A stretch of 64,000 nt of DNA from Vallitaleaceae bacterium. GTDB taxonomy: Bacteria > Bacillota > Clostridia > Lachnospirales > Vallitaleaceae. The notes below the pieces were generated by a model, which saw only the letters and a list, made by a program, of their open reading frames with translations, did no database searches and was not told where the DNA came from. The DNA is taken from NCBI GenBank assembly GCA_028277605.1, contig JANQFZ010000058.1:1-64000 (forward strand), given 5' to 3'. The position numbers and the translations under genes are program-made. Positions 58,077 through 64,000 of the stretch are shown piece by piece; positions within the stretch are counted from its first letter, which is position 1; each line of letters starts with the position of its first letter.

Positions 58077-59420
58077 TTAGGTTACATTATTAATCCATTT
58101 TCTAGAAATAACTCTACTTAGTCCACTGATTAACTTTACAACTTCTTCAATAGTTATTAAAATAATTATCCAATAAATTGGTAATTTAAAAATAAAACTT
58201 GCAATAAGGGCTGTAGGTATTCCAAATATCCAGATTGCAGTTGCATTTTGAACAAATGAATACTTTGTATCACCGCCACCACGAAGAATACCTTGAATAA
58301 TTATCATATTAACAACTTTTATCCACAGGACAAATGCCATTACTTTTAGTATTATTTGTGAATAAGCTAATGTTATACCCGATACATTAAATAATGGTGT
58401 AATGTTATACGATATACCAAAAATAAATGCTCCAATAATTATTGCGGTAAAAAATCCAAGTATGATGAAACGTTTTGCATAAGTATATGCTAAAGAATCA
58501 TTATTAGCTCCAATATTATGTCCAATTAAAATATTACATGCTGATGCAAGACCTGCAAATATAACAAAAGCCATTCTTTCAATTGTTCCTGCAATATTGA
58601 CAGCTGCAACTGATTCAGTACCAATACGTGCATATACCATATTATAAATAGAAATACCTATTGTCCATGAAACAACATTTAGTATTAAAGGTATTGTTGT
58701 TTTTATGTATTTTTTTCTAATTTTTATATCTTTAATTTTAGTAAATCGAAAGCTTACAGGTAATTTAGAAAAATTGATGACTAAAATTAATAGTACGCAT
58801 TCAATTACTCTTGAAACCGTTGTTGCAATAGCAATTCCCTTAAATCCTAACACAGGGAAGTTAAATTTTCCAAATATAAAAACATAATTTAAAAAAGAAT
58901 TTAATGTTAGCGCAAAGAAGCTTACATACATAGGTATTTTTACTTTACCTATACATCTTAATATTGCAGAATAATTAAAAGTTAACGCTGTAAAGAGATA
59001 GCTTAATCCAACTATTGCAAGATACATAGCGCCTTCTTTAATTACTAAAATATCTTTTGAATAAATACCCATAACTGTCTTTGGTAAAAATACTGCAATT
59101 ACTGTAAAAATAAGACAAATAATCAATGAGAGTTTTGTTGAAACATTAAGAATTATATTAATGTTACTAAGTTCTTTTTTGCCCCAATATTGAGATGTAA
59201 AGATTGCAGCACCACCGCTAAGACCAATTAAAATATATGATAGTATAAAATACATTTGATTTGCTAATCCAATAGCAGCCACACTAGTAGCTCCTAGTTG
59301 ACCAACCATTAACATATCAATTAGATTTAGTGATGACATTAAAAAAGTTTGCAACATGACTGGTATTGAGATTTTTAAAGTTTTTTTTAGAAAATCACTA
59401 GTACGTATTCTTTTTAACAC
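58077..59420 (-). CDS. MATE family efflux transporter
   Basis: About 447 residues, with twelve predicted helices in two six-helix halves. Start ISIPVMLQTFLMSSLNLIDMLMVGQLGATSVAAIGLANQ is typical of the NorM/DinF/MatE group, and GGAAIFTSQYWGKKE is the matching second-helix block. It exports drugs or natural products with Na+ or H+. The GTG at 59418-59420 has AGGGGG six bases upstream; an ATG at 59441 lies inside the previous gene and is less likely. It directly follows the hydroxyacid dehydrogenase and the polyketide gene, so it may export their product. Confidence 0.92.
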   Translation of the reverse strand: MLKRIRTSDFLKKTLKISIPVMLQTFLMSSLNLIDMLMVGQLGATSVAAIGLANQMYFILSYILIGLSGGAAIFTSQYWGKKELSNINIILNVSTKLSLIICLIFTVIAVFLPKTVMGIYSKDILVIKEGAMYLAIVGLSYLFTALTFNYSAILRCIGKVKIPMYVSFFALTLNSFLNYVFIFGKFNFPVLGFKGIAIATTVSRVIECVLLILVINFSKLPVSFRFTKIKDIKIRKKYIKTTIPLILNVVSWTIGISIYNMVYARIGTESVAAVNIAGTIERMAFVIFAGLASACNILIGHNIGANNDSLAYTYAKRFIILGFFTAIIIGAFIFGISYNITPLFNVSGITLAYSQIILKVMAFVLWIKVVNMIIIQGILRGGGDTKYSFVQNATAIWIFGIPTALIASFIFKLPIYWIIILITIEEVVKLISGLSRVISRKWINNVT

Positions 59421-59430
59421 TATATTCCCC

Positions 59431-60321
59431 CTAAGATTCATTGAAAAAGTTTAGTAGATTATCAATTAAACAATCATTCATTTTGTTGATTGCTTCTTCT
59501 GTATAAAAAGCAATATGAGGTGTCATTACAACATTATCTAATTGAAATAGATTTCCATTAAGATAAGGTTCATTATCAAACACATCTAATCCAACTCCTC
59601 TTATTTTCTTTGATATTAATGCTTGTTCTACTGCATTAATATCAAGTAATCTGCCTCTTGAAGTATTAATTAGTATTGCACCATTCTTCATCATTTCTAT
59701 CTTTTTTGTATCTATAAAATTAAAATTTTGCTTATGGGAAGATAGATGCAACGTTATAATATCTGAATACTCAAGTACCTCACATAAGCATTTAGAGTAT
59801 TGTTCATGTTCTTTGTCATAGATCAAAACGTTCATATTAAAAGCTTTTGCAAGACTCGCAACCTTTTTTCCAATAGTACCATATCCAATAATACCTAATG
59901 TTTTATGCCTTAGTTCATAATTAGGAGGGATTGACTCTCTCCATTTATTAGATATGACATTTTGATGACTTATAATTATTTGCTTTGATACCGCGAAAAT
60001 CAAACTCATAGTATGTTCAGCAACAGCATTTTGAGCAACTTGTGGTATACCAACAACTTTTATACCTTTGTGATTTGTAATTTCACTATTTATGTAGTCT
60101 ACATTATGTGCCCTAACTCCAATATATCTACATTTTTCTAATTGTACTAAAATATGTTCTGGTATTTCTCTATGAGTTAATATTGCAATACATTCTTTAA
60201 TTATAGATAGGTCAAGTTTACATAGATCTACACTTTTAATTGTAAAAAATGATTTCAACAACTCTAAACCTGATGTATCTAGTTCAATGCCATTATCTAT
60301 TAAACAAATTTGCTTAGACAT
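59431..60321 (-). CDS. D-2-hydroxyacid dehydrogenase family protein
   Basis: 296 residues. NAD-binding domain LGIIGYGTIGKKVASLAKAFNMNV; catalytic arginine in INTSRGRLLD, glutamate in VFDNEPYL and histidine in MTPHIAFYT, all present. It should interconvert a 2-keto acid and a D-2-hydroxy acid. It sits between the polyketide gene (13-base gap) and the MATE exporter gene, so it may make a hydroxyacid building block or release nucleophile for that pathway; this is inference. ATG with GGAGG five bases upstream. Confidence 0.9.
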   Translation of the reverse strand: MSKQICLIDNGIELDTSGLELLKSFFTIKSVDLCKLDLSIIKECIAILTHREIPEHILVQLEKCRYIGVRAHNVDYINSEITNHKGIKVVGIPQVAQNAVAEHTMSLIFAVSKQIIISHQNVISNKWRESIPPNYELRHKTLGIIGYGTIGKKVASLAKAFNMNVLIYDKEHEQYSKCLCEVLEYSDIITLHLSSHKQNFNFIDTKKIEMMKNGAILINTSRGRLLDINAVEQALISKKIRGVGLDVFDNEPYLNGNLFQLDNVVMTPHIAFYTEEAINKMNDCLIDNLLNFFNES

Positions 60322-60334
60322 ATACCCTCCAGCT

Positions 60335-63300
60335 CTACTTTATTGTTATATCTTCGATTTTGATATTAGGATTCTTTAATGCTATGTCAATTAGCATCAT
60401 AAATTCAGCTACAAAATTTTCCATAGTATCATGCCTAAATATATCTTTGTTATACCTAAGAAAGCAAAAATAATCACCTTTTTTTGTAAGCTCTACTGTC
60501 AGTCTAAAGTCTCTATCCTTAATCTTATTAATGTATTTGCAATCTTCAAAGTGTAGATTTGGGATACTAAAATCTATTAGAGAATCTGACTGATTAACAA
60601 GAGATAGCATGGAATCTTTTAATTCATGTTCAAAATCATCAAATATTTTTTCAATAGGGTAATTCTGATGATCATAAACACCAAGCATGATATTTTTTAC
60701 ATACTCAAAGTTTTCACTAATGGTACTCTTGCGGTTTATTTTATTCTTAATAGGTACAGAATAAGCAAATGAACCAATTGAACTTTCAACATCAGCATGA
60801 CTCCTTCCAGCAACACCTGACCATAGAATAATTTCATCTTGATTTGTATAGTTATTTATAAGAACACTATATAATGAAAAGAAAACTATATAGTTTGTCA
60901 AATTATTCTTCTTAGTATAGATACTTAATCTATCTGTCATTTCTTTTGATATGTTAAATCTAATTACTTCTGTTTCATAATTTGATATATTTTTTCTTGG
61001 CATATCTGTTGGCATATTTAGTGGTGGTATTATTTCTTTATACTCATCAGTCCAGTATGTCTCCTCTTTTTTTATCACTCCTGAGTTAAAAGTTGAGTTT
61101 TGCCATTCTGAAAAATCTTTGTATTGAAGATTTAGTTTTGGAAGTAATTCACCTTTATATAGTTTGATAAATTCATCATACAATAAACGTCTTGATTTGT
61201 AATCAAGAATAATCAGATGTGCATCAAACAACCATAAAAATTTTTCGGGTGAAAACTTAACAATTCCAACTCTAATAAGAGGAAAAGAATTTAAATCAAA
61301 GCTTCTTACAAAACGTCTAACAATATCATCTAGCTCATTTTCTGTTGCTTCATATCTTTCAATTTTAAAATTCACTTCTTCATTTTTATGAATTAGTTGC
61401 ATAGGCTCATTATTTTTTAATACGATACTTGTTCTTAGAGTTTCATGTCTTTCAATTAGCTTTTTAAATAACTTTTCAACTTTGTCAACATCTAACATTC
61501 CTTCAATTCTCATTATAGACGGCATATTAAAAGCTGTATCAATTCCTTTTAAACTGTTTAATTCAAAAAATCTCCTTTGTGTAGAAGATAGTTGATAATA
61601 ATCTTTTTTAACTGCCTTTTTAATATTGATAGCTACTGAACCCTTTGCATTATCTAATAAGCCTGCTAATTGTTGAATTGTTGGGCTATTAAACATTTGT
61701 TGTAAATGTATTAGTGTGCCTGTCTCTTTATGTATTCGAGTTAAAATAATACTTGCTCCTAATGAGTCTCCTCCTAATTCAAAATAATTATCCGTAATAC
61801 CAATCTTATTAAATCCCAAATAATCCTTCCAATGTTTCATAATTATAGACTCATTTTCCGTTAAATCTTGTTTTGGTGCGATATCTTCTACGGGTGTTAA
61901 AGTATTATTTTCCTGTATGTTTTCTCTTAATAGTTTATTAATTTCAATCCCTTCATTTTTCATTAATAATGAATTATCAGAAGATCTTTTCGCCCAAAAA
62001 AATTTTCTTTCAAAAGGATATGTAGGAAGAGATATTCTTTTCCTTTTTTCTCTTGAATATAGCTTTTCCCAGTTGATTTTAAGACCTATACTCCATAATT
62101 TACCTAATTGATTATAAAAATGTAGAGAATCTGATACAGTTTCTCTAGGATTTTTTAATACATTGACTAGAAAATGCGTATCTTTTTTAAATTGACTCTT
62201 GTTAACAAAACTAGATAATACATTGCCAGATCCAACTTCCACAAATACCCGTGCAGATTCATTTAGCAATACCCTTATGCCATCATGGAATCTTACGGTT
62301 CTTCTTAGATGACTTATCCAATATTCAACAGAAGTGGCTTCTTCTTCTTTTATCCATGTACCCGTTAAATTTGAAATGAAAGGTATTCTAGGTTTTGAGA
62401 AATTCGTTTTACTTAGAATATACCTAAAATCATCTACTATTGTCTCCATATGCTTTGAGTGAAATGCATGTGAAGTATGCAATCGTCTATAAGATATACT
62501 TTTTTTACTTAGTTCAGTTTCAAGTTTTTCAATTTCACTTTCAGTTCCTGAAGGAACACACATAGACTCTCCATTTACTGATGCTATTTCTAAATTTGTA
62601 TCTTTTATAAACTCTTGAATCTCATTTTCCGATAGTAAGACGCTCGTCATTGCTCCTTTTGAAGTAGTTTTCATTAGCTTACCTCTTGCTATAACTAAAT
62701 CAAGACCTTCTTCAAAAGAAAAAACACCTGCAATACACGCAGCCACATATTCGCCTAAACTATGACCAATCAAACTTTCTGGAATTATGTCCATATTTAT
62801 TAACATTTTTGCTAATGCATATTCAAAACTAAATAAAAGAGGTTGTGCTATATTTGTATTATAAATATTGATCTCATTCTTATCTATACTTGGAAAGATT
62901 ATCTCTCTCATATTAAGTCCCATTTTATTATTTAATACTTCGAAACAATAGTCCAATTCTTCTCTGAATAGTGACTCTTTATTATACAACTCTAACGCCA
63001 TATTGATATACTGGGAACCTTGTCCTGGAAACATAAATGTTACTTTATTTCTGTTGGTATTCTTTTGCAAAATATTTTTTGTATGATTATCAAGCTTTTC
63101 TATCACTTCACTAACGTTATTACAAGTTATAAAGTCCCTAAAGTCAAATTCTTTTCTTCCTATCTGTAAAGTATAAGCTATATCTGCAATATTTACTTTA
63201 TCATTATTTATTAAGTAATTCATTAAATTCATTTTCTGATGAACAACAGCTTCTTTTGTTTTACCAGAAAAGTTTAAAATATAATAATTTTTGTTTGGTT

Positions 63301-64000
63301 CATCACTATCTACTTGAGGTGCTTCTTCAAGTATTACATGTGCATTTGCTCCACCTATTCCAAATGAACTAACACCAGCAAATCTCTTTTTATCGTTTCT
63401 TTTCCAATCAGTTAACGTGTTATTTACATAAAATGGTGTTTGTTCAAAATTTATATTCGGATTACTTTTTTCATAATGAAGACTTTTAGGAATTTTTTCG
63501 TTTTTTAATGATAAAACTGTTTTAATCAATCCTGCTATCCCAGCTGCTGCATCCAGATGACCAATGTTTGATTTTACGGTTCCTATTGGACAATATCCTT
63601 TGCTTGATGTGTTAAAACTTCTAGATAAAGCCTCTATTTCAATAGGATCACCAAGTAGAGTACCTGTCCCATGCGTTTCAATATAACTAATATCTTCTGG
63701 ATTAACATCAGCCATAAATAAAGCATCTTTGATAACATCTACTTGTCCATCTACAGTAGGCGCTGTAAATCCAACTTTTACTGCGCCATCATTATTAGTT
63801 GCGCTACCCTTAATAACCGCATAAATATTGTCACCATCCTCTATTGCTTCTTCTAACCTTTTTAGGACAACAACACCAACACCTTCACCAATTACTGTAC
63901 CACTAGATTTTGCATCGAATGCTCTACAATGTCCATCTGAAGAAAAAATCATTCCTTCTTGATAAATATATCCATTAACTTGTGGAAATGAAATCCTTAC
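60335..64000 (-). CDS. modular polyketide synthase (KS-AT-ACP) with terminal condensation domain, 5' end cut
   Basis: At least 1,221 residues; the frame is open to the window edge, and an internal ATG at 63952 is not the true start. Domains: the second half of a ketosynthase (catalytic histidines in IETHGTGTLLGDP and NIGHLDAAAG; the cysteine lies outside the window), acyltransferase (Ser in GHSLGEY, HAFH motif, indicating malonyl-CoA), carrier protein (phosphopantetheine serine in ELGGDSLGAS), then a condensation-type domain of about 420 residues at the end. Its active-site motif HHxxxDG reads AHLIILD: the catalytic second histidine is kept but the first histidine and the aspartate are not. 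No thioesterase or adenylation domain follows. Confidence 0.92.
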   Translation of the reverse strand, partial: VRISFPQVNGYIYQEGMIFSSDGHCRAFDAKSSGTVIGEGVGVVVLKRLEEAIEDGDNIYAVIKGSATNNDGAVKVGFTAPTVDGQVDVIKDALFMADVNPEDISYIETHGTGTLLGDPIEIEALSRSFNTSSKGYCPIGTVKSNIGHLDAAAGIAGLIKTVLSLKNEKIPKSLHYEKSNPNINFEQTPFYVNNTLTDWKRNDKKRFAGVSSFGIGGANAHVILEEAPQVDSDEPNKNYYILNFSGKTKEAVVHQKMNLMNYLINNDKVNIADIAYTLQIGRKEFDFRDFITCNNVSEVIEKLDNHTKNILQKNTNRNKVTFMFPGQGSQYINMALELYNKESLFREELDYCFEVLNNKMGLNMREIIFPSIDKNEINIYNTNIAQPLLFSFEYALAKMLINMDIIPESLIGHSLGEYVAACIAGVFSFEEGLDLVIARGKLMKTTSKGAMTSVLLSENEIQEFIKDTNLEIASVNGESMCVPSGTESEIEKLETELSKKSISYRRLHTSHAFHSKHMETIVDDFRYILSKTNFSKPRIPFISNLTGTWIKEEEATSVEYWISHLRRTVRFHDGIRVLLNESARVFVEVGSGNVLSSFVNKSQFKKDTHFLVNVLKNPRETVSDSLHFYNQLGKLWSIGLKINWEKLYSREKRKRISLPTYPFERKFFWAKRSSDNSLLMKNEGIEINKLLRENIQENNTLTPVEDIAPKQDLTENESIIMKHWKDYLGFNKIGITDNYFELGGDSLGASIILTRIHKETGTLIHLQQMFNSPTIQQLAGLLDNAKGSVAINIKKAVKKDYYQLSSTQRRFFELNSLKGIDTAFNMPSIMRIEGMLDVDKVEKLFKKLIERHETLRTSIVLKNNEPMQLIHKNEEVNFKIERYEATENELDDIVRRFVRSFDLNSFPLIRVGIVKFSPEKFLWLFDAHLIILDYKSRRLLYDEFIKLYKGELLPKLNLQYKDFSEWQNSTFNSGVIKKEETYWTDEYKEIIPPLNMPTDMPRKNISNYETEVIRFNISKEMTDRLSIYTKKNNLTNYIVFFSLYSVLINNYTNQDEIILWSGVAGRSHADVESSIGSFAYSVPIKNKINRKSTISENFEYVKNIMLGVYDHQNYPIEKIFDDFEHELKDSMLSLVNQSDSLIDFSIPNLHFEDCKYINKIKDRDFRLTVELTKKGDYFCFLRYNKDIFRHDTMENFVAEFMMLIDIALKNPNIKIEDITIK

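Overview
The window is AT-rich, with Clostridia-type gene families, strong AGGAGG-like ribosome binding sites, frequent TTG and GTG starts, a T-box leader and a manganese-type riboswitch. It looks like a chromosomal segment of a low-GC anaerobic Firmicute (class Clostridia). The genus cannot be fixed from the sequence. One tRNA is present. I found no rRNA, CRISPR array, insertion sequence or phage gene.

Layout, left to right (most genes are on the minus strand). (1) 1-1183: a truncated start of a gene, a possible STAS-like protein and a nitroreductase. (2) 1466-11642: one long branched-chain amino acid operon, transcribed leftward from a consensus promoter through a T-box leader: ilvN-ilvC-cimA-leuC-leuD-leuB-ilvD-ilvB. 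Citramalate synthase is present; leuA and ilvA are not. (3) 11712-18054: topB, a two-domain homocysteine methyltransferase/methylene-THF reductase and a short MetH, making a methionine and one-carbon group. (4) 18184-21258: a small membrane protein, a possible gene remnant, a DegV protein, then a yybP-ykoY-type riboswitch with terminator in front of a CaCA-family antiporter. (5) 21294-30861: a compact chemotaxis-type cluster (cheY-cheA-cheW-MCP-cheR-cheB-histidine kinase-receiver), with a second similar receiver gene just upstream. (6) 30944-39235: a TetR regulator with its own operator, a Ca2+-type P-ATPase, a LUD protein, and a three-gene group for exported proteins (VCBS-like, DUF3160 lipoprotein, VanW).

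(7) 39448-47966: an iron-acquisition locus. A TetR regulator with an operator over its promoter is followed by a SAM methyltransferase, a perfect 7-1-7 Fur box, two exporter-fold ABC half-transporters (IrtAB/YbtPQ-like), a siderophore-type binding lipoprotein, a FecCD-type permease and a FecE-type ATPase. (8) 48331-52228: a class V aminotransferase with a MurD-like ligase and a protein that resembles MurL, the UDP-MurNAc-L-Ala-L-Glu epimerase. (9) 52456-57979: glyA, tRNA-Val, a DUF1576 membrane protein with small partners (one partner has a decayed second copy), an MBL-fold hydrolase and a VOC protein. (10) 58077-64000: the left end of a polyketide/nonribosomal-type biosynthetic cluster: a MATE exporter, a D-2-hydroxyacid dehydrogenase and a KS-AT-ACP-condensation protein that runs off the right edge.

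The points most worth following are the MurD/MurL pair in a Firmicute, the iron locus with two separate control sites, the terminal condensation domain with a degenerate active-site motif beside a hydroxyacid dehydrogenase, and the chemotaxis cluster with a cysteine-rich PAS kinase and a receptor carrying a CZB-like external domain.
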